This document shows, in pieces, positions 47,470-56,614 of a stretch of DNA of 64,000 nucleotides; the first letter of the stretch is position 1, and every line of letters starts with the position of its first letter. A program made the translations under genes and the position numbers. The notes beneath the pieces were generated by a model. It saw nothing but the letters and a program-made list of their open reading frames with translations, did not search any database and was not told where the DNA came from. Source of the stretch: Oscillatoriales cyanobacterium RM2_1_1 (GTDB lineage Bacteria > Cyanobacteriota > Cyanobacteriia > Cyanobacteriales > Microcoleaceae); NCBI GenBank assembly GCA_012033335.1, contig JAAURB010000016.1:1-64000 (forward strand), read 5' to 3'.

Positions 47470-48846
47470 ATGGCTAACGCGACTTTCTTTTTGCAACCAA
47501 CCGGCTCCACCGTTGACCCAATGTTTGCTAATGCTTCAGGCAACATTACATTTACCAATTACAGCCATCCCGCCTCGAACAATTTAAATGAGGGTGAATT
47601 AGAAGAATTAGTCGAAGGGGGGGTTGCTGTAGCTCTCGCCGATCTGAGCAGTACTTTTATTAATGATCCGACATTTGCCAGTTTATTTACAGAAACTTTT
47701 GGTGAGGGAGAAGACGAAGAATTCAAAATTAGGGCCAGAAGTTCCGCCGAGGTGACAGCAACCTTTGAGGTTGCGGCGGGTGAGACCTTTTCCTTTGATT
47801 TCAATTCAGATTTAAGTCTGGAGGCAACAGAAATTGAGAACCCCAATGCCGCATACATTAAAGCAAAATCCCGGACAAAATTTCTCATCCTGGACACTTC
47901 CAACCCAGACCAGCCGGAAGTCATTGACTACTTTGGTCTGAATAGCAGACTCATTCCCTCAGAACAGTTTGGCAACGTCAGGGTGGGCTCAACCAATGTT
48001 AGCCTTGTAGCCTATGAAGTCGAACAGGATGTCAACGGGAATAACGACACGGATTGGATCAATGCCTTTGCCCTTGGGAGCTATGAACACACCTTTACGG
48101 CGGATACCCAACTGAGTGTCATTCACTTCAACGAAAGTCTTACCAAGCTCCGGGGAGATACCTTGATCGATAAATTGGGCAGCGATGTCACCTATGGCAG
48201 CATCTGGAGAGACAACATTTCAGGTACCAATGGCAACGATAAAATCTATACTAGTCTGGGCAAAGATATCGTAAACGGTGGTCTGGGCAACGATACGATA
48301 GAAGGAGGAGATGACCGGGACAAACTTTTTGGCGGCAACGGTCAGGATAAAATTAACGGGGGGGAGGGCAATGATGTCGTCAGAGGTGAGCAGGGGGATG
48401 ATATCCTGCGGGGCGGAGCCGGGGATGACAGGATCATTGGTAATCAAGGCAGCGATCAACTCAATGGCGATGAGGGCAATGATACCCTCGAGGGCGGTTT
48501 GGGCAATGACAACCTCAATGGCGATGCTGGGGATGATTTGCTGATGGGCGATCGCGGCAGTGATCAGTTGATAGGGGGGGCGGGCCGTGATACCTTCCGG
48601 TTTGAGGCACCGTTGCGTCGTCGAGAGTTTGATACCATCGTTGATTTTATCCCTGGGGAGGATATTGTTGAGTTCAAAGGGTTTGGCCTGCTGAATCCAG
48701 AGGACTGGTTCAATGGCATCGTCTCTAATGGCTTAATTCAAAATACATCCGTTGGAGCGGTATTTACGGCCTCAACAGGGGGGCAAGTTCTGTTTGAAGG
48801 CTTGGGAATTAGTGATTTAAGTGGTGCTGATTTTGTATTCGTTTAG
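47470..48846 (+). CDS. RTX-type calcium-binding protein (3)
   Basis: This 458-residue protein has a unique N-terminal beta-rich domain (about 1-245: [40 protein letters not shown]), then ten or so nonapeptide units ([40 protein letters not shown]) and a C-terminal domain with [20 protein letters not shown], resembling type I secretion tails. The N-terminal domain resembles those of cyanobacterial exported adhesin-like proteins, as I recall; a role outside the cell is likely. It is on the same strand as RTX(2), after a 480-base gap, so it probably has its own promoter. Confidence 0.85.
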   Translation: MANATFFLQPTGSTVDPMFANASGNITFTNYSHPASNNLNEGELEELVEGGVAVALADLSSTFINDPTFASLFTETFGEGEDEEFKIRARSSAEVTATFEVAAGETFSFDFNSDLSLEATEIENPNAAYIKAKSRTKFLILDTSNPDQPEVIDYFGLNSRLIPSEQFGNVRVGSTNVSLVAYEVEQDVNGNNDTDWINAFALGSYEHTFTADTQLSVIHFNESLTKLRGDTLIDKLGSDVTYGSIWRDNISGTNGNDKIYTSLGKDIVNGGLGNDTIEGGDDRDKLFGGNGQDKINGGEGNDVVRGEQGDDILRGGAGDDRIIGNQGSDQLNGDEGNDTLEGGLGNDNLNGDAGDDLLMGDRGSDQLIGGAGRDTFRFEAPLRRREFDTIVDFIPGEDIVEFKGFGLLNPEDWFNGIVSNGLIQNTSVGAVFTASTGGQVLFEGLGISDLSGADFVFV

Positions 48847-48870
48847 CAAATCCGCTGTTCAAACCTATGG

Positions 48871-49218
48871 TCAGGTTCCCTCATCTTGGGAACCTGGCTG
48901 GAGCCACTGCTGGATCAATAGCTTCGTCCCCAATACAATCAACCCCGCCGCAATAAAGCCAAATACCGCTGTCCCTAGCATACAGAGCCCCACTACCAGG
49001 GTTTTAACCGCAACGGAAAGCCGGGCTGCAATCAAACTATTGGAGTAAATTTGTTTGTGGGCATAGACTTGGGCCACGGAGCGGGTCAGCAGAAACAGAG
49101 CTGTAGCGATCGCCCCCAAAACCGCTCCATTACTAAAGCATTGCCAGGGGGTCGGATTGGGCCGACTGCTGGGAGATAGATCGGGGGAATGGGGAGAATC
49201 ATTCATAGAATTATTCAT
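48871..49218 (-). CDS. DUF3082 membrane protein
   Basis: The 115-residue protein has a Ser/Pro-rich N-terminus and two membrane spans (AVLGAIATALFLLTRSVAQV, LCMLGTAVFGFIAAGLIVLG), fitting DUF3082, which is found beside ispE in many cyanobacteria. Function unknown. Its ATG overlaps the ispE stop (atga), so it is the last gene of the rsmA-ispE-DUF3082 operon. Confidence 0.87.
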   Translation of the reverse strand: MNNSMNDSPHSPDLSPSSRPNPTPWQCFSNGAVLGAIATALFLLTRSVAQVYAHKQIYSNSLIAARLSVAVKTLVVGLCMLGTAVFGFIAAGLIVLGTKLLIQQWLQPGSQDEGT

Positions 49219-50159
49219 ACTAAGCTAATTCCTTGAGAAATAAATTTTGCTGTCCACAGACCCAACTCTGGATCGGGGATCTGGCCGCGAACTGTTTTCA
49301 TCACCTGGGTGGCCTCGGCCTGGGATTGCACCAGCCCAAATACCGTCGGCCCCGAACCCGACATCATCGCCCCCAACACCCCGGGTTGCGTCCCTATCAT
49401 CTGTCGAAGTTGCTGGATTTGAGGGTATTCCGGTAGGGCGACTTTTTCCAGATCGTTGTGCAATAGTCTGCCAATTTCTGCCCCATCCTGATGCATTACT
49501 GCGGCGACGATTGGCCCGGAATGTACCCGATCCCGGCGGCTTTGTAGATCTTGAGTTGCAGAGACGTAGGTATGACTGAATTGCTGGCGGTAGGTTTTGT
49601 AGGCCCAGGGGGTAGAAATCTGTAAATTATGGTACTTGGCCAGAACCAAATAGAGCTGATCCAGATTAGCCAGGGGTGAAAGCACTTCCCCCCGACCCGT
49701 AGCCAGGGCCGTGCCTCCCTCCAGACAAAATGGCACATCCGATCCAATTTGTCCGCCGAGTTCTTGCAGTTCCCCCTGGGTCAACCCCAATTCCCAGAGC
49801 AGATCCAGACCAACCAATACCGCTGCGGCATTGCTCGAACCCCCTGCTAGGCCGGCGGCAATCGGAATAGTTTTCTGGATTTTGATTTCGACCCCGCCAT
49901 ACCGGGCGATCGCGTGGGGAAATTGTTCTGCCATTAAAGCGGCAGCCCGGTAGGCCAGATTATTTTGGTTGTCAGGCACTCCCGGGTGATCGCACTTGAT
50001 GCTGATGGCATCAATTTCAATGCTACTGATCTCGATTTTGTCCGCCAGACTGATGGCTTGTAGCACCATGACCAGTTCATGGTAGCCATCCGGGCGATCG
50101 CCAATAATTTCCAGATACAGATTGATTTTGGCGGGGGCTACTAGAGAATAAGATCGCAT
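49215..50159 (-). CDS. ispE: 4-diphosphocytidyl-2-C-methylerythritol kinase
   Basis: IspE phosphorylates CDP-ME in the non-mevalonate isoprenoid pathway that feeds carotenoids, chlorophyll and quinones. The GHMP-kinase motifs are visible: APAKINLYLEIIGDRPDGYH at the start, the ATP loop PIAAGLAGGSSNAAAVL and the late AMMSGSGPTVFGL. At 314 residues it is full length. It overlaps rsmA by 19 bases upstream and DUF3082 by 4 bases downstream. Confidence 0.96.
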   Translation of the reverse strand: MRSYSLVAPAKINLYLEIIGDRPDGYHELVMVLQAISLADKIEISSIEIDAISIKCDHPGVPDNQNNLAYRAAALMAEQFPHAIARYGGVEIKIQKTIPIAAGLAGGSSNAAAVLVGLDLLWELGLTQGELQELGGQIGSDVPFCLEGGTALATGRGEVLSPLANLDQLYLVLAKYHNLQISTPWAYKTYRQQFSHTYVSATQDLQSRRDRVHSGPIVAAVMHQDGAEIGRLLHNDLEKVALPEYPQIQQLRQMIGTQPGVLGAMMSGSGPTVFGLVQSQAEATQVMKTVRGQIPDPELGLWTAKFISQGISLV

Positions 50160-50974
50160 TTTTGCTCCAGACGATTACTTAGATCGATCCATTGTTCAAT
50201 ACTTAGATCTTCAGCTCGAACCTGGGGGTTAATTTCTAATTGTTCCAGGGTTTGGGTCAAATCCTGTCGTTCCATCACACTTTTTAAATTATTCCGTAAC
50301 ATTTTGCGCTTACTGGAAAACCCTAATTTGACCAAGGTTTCTAGATAGCGAGGATTTTCCGCCGGGGGTTGCTGGGGTCGGGGACAGAGACGAATCACCG
50401 CCGAATCCACCTTAGGGGGAGGTTGAAAGCAGCGGGCGGGCACATCACAAATCCATTCACAATTGGCCCGGTATTGCACCCGAACCGACAGGGCTCCAAA
50501 GGCTCTAGAGCCGGATTGAGCTACCAAACGCTGGGCGACTTCTTTTTGCACCAGTAGGACAATCAACTCGAAGGGATCAGGGCGCGGTGTAGAGATCGTT
50601 CCCAGAAGTTGCTCCAGAATTGGCCCAGTAATATTGTAGGGAATATTGGCGACAACTTTGTTGGGGGGCCAGAACCGGGGAAAATCAGCTAATTGATTGG
50701 CTAAATCCAGGGTGAGGATATCTCCCTGGAGCAGCAAAAAGTTCTCCGCCGCCGCAAATTTTTGAGTCAAACTCTGGCATAAGTCCCGGTCAATTTCTAC
50801 TCCTACCACCGCCTCAGCCCCCTGAATCAACCGGGTCGTTAATACTCCCGTACCGGGGCCAATCTCCAAAATCCGATCCCCCAGCCCAATCTGGGCGGCG
50901 GTGATGATCCGATCCAAGGTGGGGGGATGGCGCAGCCAGTGCTGGGCAAATTGTTTGCGGGGTTGGGGGGTCAT
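50141..50974 (-). CDS. rsmA: 16S rRNA dimethyladenosine transferase
   Basis: RsmA (KsgA) dimethylates two adjacent adenosines near the 3' end of 16S rRNA. The class I methyltransferase motifs are ILEIGPGTGVLTTRLI, the catalytic NIPYNITGPILEQL and ADNFLLLQGDIL-like motif II (FLLLQGDILTLDL). At 277 residues it is typical. It is the first gene of the ispE operon, starting 10 bases downstream of the hydrolase-fusion gene's stop. Confidence 0.96.
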   Translation of the reverse strand: MTPQPRKQFAQHWLRHPPTLDRIITAAQIGLGDRILEIGPGTGVLTTRLIQGAEAVVGVEIDRDLCQSLTQKFAAAENFLLLQGDILTLDLANQLADFPRFWPPNKVVANIPYNITGPILEQLLGTISTPRPDPFELIVLLVQKEVAQRLVAQSGSRAFGALSVRVQYRANCEWICDVPARCFQPPPKVDSAVIRLCPRPQQPPAENPRYLETLVKLGFSSKRKMLRNNLKSVMERQDLTQTLEQLEINPQVRAEDLSIEQWIDLSNRLEQKCDLIL

Positions 50975-50983
50975 GGTTCAAGT

Positions 50984-53509
50984 TTAGCGGTTCAGGCAGG
51001 AGTCCAGGTTCACCAGGGAATAGGGAAAAGCGTAGGAAAACCACCGTGTCCAGATATATTCGGCTTCATTGCTGTTGACAAAGGAATTCACAATTCTGCG
51101 CCATTGCGGATCCCCTGATGGTAGGGCCAATCCATAGAAGTCACAGGTGAGGGGATCCTCTGGAACTAGAGTATAGTTCTCCAGGGGCAGCTTTTGCCGG
51201 AAAAGCTCACCAATGGTCAAAACCCCATCATTGGCAAAGGCTTCAATTTGGTCATTTTCTACCGCATTCACCCCGGATGTGATGGCATTATCGCCGCGAA
51301 AAAAGACTTTATTGGCTTGGGGATATTGTTGTTTTAAAAACTGTTCTGTAGAAGAATTGCGAATCACGCCAGTGGTGACATCTGTTAGATTGCTATTGAG
51401 ATCAATATTACTTTCGTTAACAATCTTTGTTAAAAATTGAGCCCCGGTAATAAAGAAAGATTCTGAGAATGTGATTCCAGGATTATTTCGTTGAATGGTA
51501 TTAGGGCCACACTCTAACTGAGCCGTTTGACTTCGCACTAACTGATAGCGGGTATCGATGGTTGAAGGAAAAACAATTAATTCAAGCTCCACCGGAAGAC
51601 CTAGGGTTTGAGTTAAATAATCTTTGAATCCATCCATTAATTCTGTGCAATATCCCTGGAGTTGTTGCTCTTCATCCAAATAGCCAAAGGGAACTGCATC
51701 CCGACGAATGGCCACTTTCAAGACTCCAGTTCGAATCACTTCCTCCAGAATATTCTGAGCCGGGAGTTGGGGAGTCGTGGCCACCGGGGGTGGATTCGGG
51801 GGAATGGGGGAAGGTTTACCATAGGCCGTTTCTAACTGTGCTAATGTCAGAGACCGAATCAGACTAACCTGTAAACCGGGTTGCTTGAGGGATTCATTGT
51901 AGGAGGCCGAAAGATAGGGCAAATAGGCTTTGTCTCCCCGCAAATAAGCATTAAAAAAAGCCACACTCAAGCCAAAGAAATAGGGGCGACCCAGGTCATA
52001 GTTGTCCCCAATAATAAACTTAGGAACTCCTTCGATCCCTTGGGTATCGGATTGAATGCTGGCGGTAAAATGGGTGCCGGGGTCAAGCAAGGCAAAATAT
52101 TTTTCAGGAGCCCCCAGGGTAATAAACGCATTCACCTGTTCCTGCACCATGGGAGTGACAATATCCTGACTCCCGGCCACAATTAGAGTGGGAATTTTCA
52201 CCTGACCCATGCCCTGGGAGCCGTAGATGGCGCTGGTTAAGGGATGGGCGGCGATCGCCGCCTTGATTCGAGGATCCCAAAAATCATAGTCAATCGGCGG
52301 CAAATATACCGCCCGACATTGCAAGAGCAGGGAAACATTCAGGGTAAAATTATCAGCCCGGCAAATCTGACTGAGTTCTTCCGGAATGATTTCAGCCCCC
52401 GCTAAAGCCAGAGCGGTAGTCGCCCCAAAGGAGTTGCCAACCACTCCAATTTGATCCAGATTAATGCGATTTTTGAATTCTGGATCGGTCTTGACCAATC
52501 CTTCTAAATAATCAATAAACCGAGAAATATCATTGGGACGGCTGACATATTCAATCGGACTGAGTAAGGAATCTACGTCTCCCCGGAGGAAAGATTGGCG
52601 ATATCCCAGGTTGCTGCCAATATGTTCAGGAATGGCGACAGCAAATCCATGGGATGCCAGGTGTTGCGCTTGGTTATTGTTGCCGCGATAGGCCCCAAAT
52701 CCGTGGCTGGAAATAATCAGGGGAGCCGGTTCTGATAACCCATCCGGCAGATAAACATCCACATCAAGCTGATAGGAACCCGTCAGCCCAGTTCCGGTTT
52801 GGCGGAGATCCTGAACTGTAAAACTAATGGTTCTCTTGGTAAACGTGTAAGGGCCAGGTTGTTGCAGATTCGGCAGCCGCGAGAAGTCCATTTTCGGCTC
52901 AACCGCCGCCTCTCCCATTGCCTCAGCCTGAATTTCCTGGATCACGACCCGGCGATACTCCAGCAGGGCCGGAATTTCCTGGGCCGCTTGGGCAATCAAG
53001 CGTCCATCAATCCGCAGGGTTTTGGCAGGAAATTGGCGGATGACATTGATAATACTAAAGCCTTCGGGATCCGCTGCTGCTGCCACTAATGCTGTCTTCA
53101 GGGCCTCCGCTCCGTTGACTCCCTGATCAGTTTGGATCAGTTGACCAATGCGCCGCATCACGACCCGGCCAATTGGCATATTCACCACCCGACTGACAGT
53201 AACCGGATCAAAGTCAAATTTTCGTTGGGAAATTTGCCGCAACTGTTCTAGATTTTGACGGCCAATCAGTTGGGAATAAGCTCCAAAGTCACGGGTAATC
53301 TTACCTTGTTTGACGAAGGTTTCTAAGGCATCAACGGATAGATAAACTTCAGCCGGTGGATAGGAAAGAATAATTTCTTCTGCCCCCAAGACAGGAGTTT
53401 TTATAGGAAAGAAAAAAATAGAAATTGAACTGGAAATTAAACCAAAAATTAATCTGGTAATCACCCCCTGAATCGGTTTCCGCAAACCCAACTCGGACAA
53501 ATGGTTCAT
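50984..53509 (-). CDS. DUF1400 alpha/beta hydrolase fused to a solute-binding domain
   Basis: This 841-residue protein has a signal peptide (about 1-43), a DUF1400 region (44-175), an alpha/beta hydrolase (245-540) with serine S360 in GVVGNSFGATTALAL, aspartate near 449 (IVAGSQDIVTP) and histidine near 480 (LDPGTHFTAS), a proline-rich linker (565-585), and a C-terminal family 3 periplasmic binding domain (588-835: GVLKVAIRRDAVPFGYLDEE, GYCTELMDGFKDYLTQTLGL, VPEDPLTCDFYGLALPSGDP). DUF1400 hydrolases are normally alone, as in the next gene upstream. The fusion suggests an exported enzyme that captures its substrate or product, or a sensor. No frame break lies at the junction, so I take the fusion as real. 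Confidence 0.85.
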   Translation of the reverse strand: MNHLSELGLRKPIQGVITRLIFGLISSSISIFFFPIKTPVLGAEEIILSYPPAEVYLSVDALETFVKQGKITRDFGAYSQLIGRQNLEQLRQISQRKFDFDPVTVSRVVNMPIGRVVMRRIGQLIQTDQGVNGAEALKTALVAAAADPEGFSIINVIRQFPAKTLRIDGRLIAQAAQEIPALLEYRRVVIQEIQAEAMGEAAVEPKMDFSRLPNLQQPGPYTFTKRTISFTVQDLRQTGTGLTGSYQLDVDVYLPDGLSEPAPLIISSHGFGAYRGNNNQAQHLASHGFAVAIPEHIGSNLGYRQSFLRGDVDSLLSPIEYVSRPNDISRFIDYLEGLVKTDPEFKNRINLDQIGVVGNSFGATTALALAGAEIIPEELSQICRADNFTLNVSLLLQCRAVYLPPIDYDFWDPRIKAAIAAHPLTSAIYGSQGMGQVKIPTLIVAGSQDIVTPMVQEQVNAFITLGAPEKYFALLDPGTHFTASIQSDTQGIEGVPKFIIGDNYDLGRPYFFGLSVAFFNAYLRGDKAYLPYLSASYNESLKQPGLQVSLIRSLTLAQLETAYGKPSPIPPNPPPVATTPQLPAQNILEEVIRTGVLKVAIRRDAVPFGYLDEEQQLQGYCTELMDGFKDYLTQTLGLPVELELIVFPSTIDTRYQLVRSQTAQLECGPNTIQRNNPGITFSESFFITGAQFLTKIVNESNIDLNSNLTDVTTGVIRNSSTEQFLKQQYPQANKVFFRGDNAITSGVNAVENDQIEAFANDGVLTIGELFRQKLPLENYTLVPEDPLTCDFYGLALPSGDPQWRRIVNSFVNSNEAEYIWTRWFSYAFPYSLVNLDSCLNR

Positions 53510-53526
53510 AGTAGAATGCCCTAGAC

Positions 53527-55206
53527 CTAGTTTTTAATTCTACCAAATGCCTCGGCAATTTGTTGATCAGTTAATGATTGAGAAAAACTCAAACTATAGG
53601 AAGGTTGACTGATGTATTGGCCGTAGGAAGCCCTGAGATAGGGGCGGTAACTAGAATTCCCAGCCGTATAAACCTGGAAAAAAGCCAGACCCAGGGCATT
53701 CATGTAGGATTCAACGATGGGAGTGTCCCGATTCACCAATTGATTGAGGGAGGTTTCATCTAGGGTTTTAACGGTGCCTAAAGCCTCAAGATTCAATTCT
53801 AAATGGTCACTGCCCGCCACCAGGGCCAGATATTTTTCAGCAGAACCCAGGGCTACAAAGGAATTGGCTTGCTCTAGGACGAATGGAGTCAGGCGATCGC
53901 GACTGCCAGCTCCCCACAGCACAGGGATGGGAATCTGACTCAAGCTAGATTGACCTAAAATCGTACTGCTCACCGGATCAAGGGCAAACACCGCAGTAAT
54001 TCTCCGATCCTTCAAATTATTCTGGGGTTCTGACAGGTTCAAAGCCTGACATTGAAAAAAGTAGGACAGATTCAGCCATTCAACTCTGGGTTCCGAAGAC
54101 GGTTGGCAGGCTTGGGCTAGGTGGGAAAAGTCCAGGGGTGCCCCCGCCAACACCAGAGCCGTGTAAGCCCCAAAGGATTGACCGGCTATCCCCACCTGTT
54201 GCAGGTTGAGTTTTCCCTGAAACTGAGTTAAGTTAATTTGTTCTAGTTGATCGAGAACAAAACTGATATCCTGAGGCCGATCAATAAATTCCTCAACCTC
54301 AAAGAAATTGTCGGCTTGGCCCTTCAAGAAATCCTCTAGTTTTTGAAAATTACTTCCCGGATGTTGAACGGTCACCACTGCAAATCCGTGGGAAGCTAGA
54401 TGAGTAATTAAACTTTGCCAACCCTGGCGGGTCGCCCCCAACCCTGGAGAAACGATGATCACTGGAATTGATGGCTGTTCCAGTCGAGATTTTGCCAGAT
54501 ATAGATCAGCGGTAAGGGTTCGCCGCCGCTGCGGATCCTCTAATATTAATGTCTCCTGAGATACCTCAAACTCCCCCGGTTGCCTCAGATCTAACAGTTG
54601 AGAAAAGTCAATTTCAGGTTCCTGGATCGCCTGGTTGAGGGTTAACTGCTCCAGGGTTTGCACCAGGGTTTGAGTAGCTTGATTGGTGATTTTAATCCCA
54701 TCAATCAATTCTAGAATCCTGGGGGTATTGAGTTGAATATCACCGGGAAATTGACGGATTGAATCAATCAAAGCCAAGCCTTCCGGTTGGGCTGCGGATT
54801 GGATTAAGGCCGCTTGAATGGCCCCTGCCCCATTGCCTCCGGATTCAGTTTGGATCAATTCTCCCAGGTTGATCAGTAGTCTTTCCCCCAAACCGGTCTG
54901 AAAAAAATTCGCTAACTGTTCGGGTTGCAGGTTGAAACGAGCCTGGGTTAGGGTTTGAATTACTCGGCGGAAATGGGCTGAATCTTCTGAGGTCAGACTC
55001 TCTAAAATGCGGCGATATGGAGCCAACTCTGGATTGATCGTTCCAGTTTCCAGATAATGGGTCACAGCGGCAACGGGAATAGAAATCCGGCCTGAGCCAT
55101 ATTGAAGATAAATTCGGTCTGCGGCCTCACCTGAAATAGAGACAAGACAACCGCACAAACCGCTGAGGATAGGGATCAAAAACTGAATGACTGAAGAAAA
55201 TTTCAT
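53527..55206 (-). CDS. DUF1400 alpha/beta hydrolase
   Basis: This 559-residue paralog has a signal peptide (1-28, ends ISGEAA), the DUF1400 region (29-160) and an alpha/beta hydrolase with S344 in GIAGQSFGAYTALVLAGAPL, DRL near 460 (WGAGSRDRLTPF) and a histidine in VAGSDHLELN. It lacks the solute-binding part of the neighbouring fusion. Only 17 bases separate it from the fusion gene, so the two form one transcript. The substrate is unknown; the family includes esterase or lipase-like enzymes. Confidence 0.87.
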   Translation of the reverse strand: MKFSSVIQFLIPILSGLCGCLVSISGEAADRIYLQYGSGRISIPVAAVTHYLETGTINPELAPYRRILESLTSEDSAHFRRVIQTLTQARFNLQPEQLANFFQTGLGERLLINLGELIQTESGGNGAGAIQAALIQSAAQPEGLALIDSIRQFPGDIQLNTPRILELIDGIKITNQATQTLVQTLEQLTLNQAIQEPEIDFSQLLDLRQPGEFEVSQETLILEDPQRRRTLTADLYLAKSRLEQPSIPVIIVSPGLGATRQGWQSLITHLASHGFAVVTVQHPGSNFQKLEDFLKGQADNFFEVEEFIDRPQDISFVLDQLEQINLTQFQGKLNLQQVGIAGQSFGAYTALVLAGAPLDFSHLAQACQPSSEPRVEWLNLSYFFQCQALNLSEPQNNLKDRRITAVFALDPVSSTILGQSSLSQIPIPVLWGAGSRDRLTPFVLEQANSFVALGSAEKYLALVAGSDHLELNLEALGTVKTLDETSLNQLVNRDTPIVESYMNALGLAFFQVYTAGNSSYRPYLRASYGQYISQPSYSLSFSQSLTDQQIAEAFGRIKN

Positions 55207-55608
55207 GGGTTCTGGAGAGAAGTCTGAATTCAGGTTGATTGTCGCTTTTAAAACCCTGAATAATTACAGAATAACTTTGTCCCGCAGGATCTCTTCTCTG
55301 ATGCCTTCGACTAATTTTACTAAATTTATCCCACATTGATTGATACAGACCAGTCGGTTCAGCAACTTAGATGTCCAGAAAACCCCATGGGAAATTCACC
55401 ATGGGGACGGAAATTGGTCAAACCCCTCTCTCGTGGTTTTCAGGATTGATTTAGGGTTGCCATAGTTGAATACAGCGTTTCCAACGCTGCTGGAGCACGA
55501 GAGGTGGCGGCGCGGTGCGCCGCCACCTCTCAAATCTGTACCTCATGTGATTAGAAATCGCTATATAATTTTGATAATCCGCTCAACTTTAGTTTCTTTT
55601 CAAGCCCC
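55207..55608. other. Intergenic region with hairpins and a dispersed repeat
   Basis: It holds a palindrome ccccatgg-n8-ccatgggg at 55383-55406 and a MITE-like copy at 55461-55567. It separates the divergent DUF1400 and RimB-like genes. No gene seen. Confidence 0.55.
55461..55567 (-). repeat. MITE-like dispersed repeat, copy 4, with long hairpin
   Basis: On the minus strand it starts tatagcgatttctaatcaca, then tgaggtacagatttgagagg, and ends agcgttggaaacgctgtatt. Its centre is a perfect 15-bp stem (55499-55513 with 55517-55531, arms gagaggtggcggcgc and gcgccgccacctctc) with a three-base loop. Confidence 0.7.
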
Positions 55609-56109
55609 TTGAAACATGTCTCTGCTAAGGTTCAATCCACAACCATTGGCTGGCGCGAGTGGTTGGCTTTACCAGACTTGGGAATTGCAACAATTAAAGC
55701 CAAGATTGATACCGGGGCGAGATCCTCAGCGATTCATGCGTTTCAGATCGAGACATTTCGCAGGAACGGTCGGCATCGCGTCCGGTTTAGAATGCATCCA
55801 ATTCAGCGAGACACTCACCAAACGGTCATGGCAGAAGCCGAAATTTTAGATGAGCGTCAGATTCGCAACTCTGGTGGCCATGCCGAACTCAGAATTGTAA
55901 TCTCGACCCTGGCGGAGCTACCAGGTCATCAATGGCCCATTGAGTTGACCTTAACCAATCGGGATGTGATGGGATTTCGGATGCTGCTGGGTCGAGCAGC
56001 CATCCGGGACAGATTTTTGGTTGATCCGGGGAGATCGTATTTGCTCAGTCATCCCCCGGCCCATCTGATCGAGACAAATCTACCGGAAATGGATGAGGAA
56101 GAAGATTGA
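55609..56109 (+). CDS. RimB-like retropepsin-type protease (putative ATP-dependent zinc protease family)
   Basis: This 166-residue protein belongs to the COG4067 family: GWREWLALPDLGIATIKAKI, DTGARSSAIHAFQIE (aspartate of a retropepsin-like site), then MGFRMLLGRAAIRDRFLVDP. In other bacteria it accompanies RimK-type glutamate ligases and removes the added residues; no rimK is adjacent. The start is TTG at 55609, because no ATG exists in this frame before the conserved part. A C-terminal acidic tail (EMDEEED) is present. Confidence 0.85.
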   Translation: MKHVSAKVQSTTIGWREWLALPDLGIATIKAKIDTGARSSAIHAFQIETFRRNGRHRVRFRMHPIQRDTHQTVMAEAEILDERQIRNSGGHAELRIVISTLAELPGHQWPIELTLTNRDVMGFRMLLGRAAIRDRFLVDPGRSYLLSHPPAHLIETNLPEMDEEED

Positions 56110-56170
56110 ATCTTCTGCCACAATAGCTCTAGTACAATTTAGCATTACAACTCAGCAACCTCTGATCCAG

Positions 56171-56614
56171 TCAAGCTCCGATCAGAGCTTGAACTTTTTC
56201 CACAGCCAGTTCAATCCCAGCTTGTGCCTGAACCGAAAGCTGATCGCTCAAGCCAAACTCAAATCCTGGTACTGAAACCATCCAGGCTTCTGGAACCCTG
56301 ATGTACAAACTGCGGCTGAGGCTCAGCAATGATTCAGGGGTAAACTGATGGCTCCAATTTTGAGATGGGGAATCCCGGGGTTGCAGAGGAATAACCGTCA
56401 ATTCCGGCTGATCCACACAGGCATCAATAAAAATTGCCCGATTCGCCTGGGCAAGCTCTAGGGCCAATTCCGGTACCAGTTGATGCCGTGCTAATGAGCG
56501 AACGCGGGGCAGATTCATCTGGGCCACTCGTTCAGCAATCACCTGCCCAAGGCCGTCATCTCCTCGAATCAAGCTGCCATAGCCGATCACCAAAATCAGT
56601 CCTGGATCATCCAT
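56171..56614 (-). CDS. Hydrogenase maturation protease
   Basis: This 147-residue M52-family peptidase trims the large subunit of [NiFe] hydrogenase after nickel insertion. The N-terminus shows VIGYGSLIRGDDGLGQVIAE, where the usual GNxLxxDD has S for N but keeps the aspartates; D-A-C in IFIDACVDQPE and a mid histidine region complete the metal site. It could be HoxW-like (for the bidirectional hydrogenase) or HupW-like; no hydrogenase gene is in the window. Its ATG overlaps the stop of the upstream ABC gene by 8 bases. Confidence 0.85.
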   Translation of the reverse strand: MDDPGLILVIGYGSLIRGDDGLGQVIAERVAQMNLPRVRSLARHQLVPELALELAQANRAIFIDACVDQPELTVIPLQPRDSPSQNWSHQFTPESLLSLSRSLYIRVPEAWMVSVPGFEFGLSDQLSVQAQAGIELAVEKVQALIGA

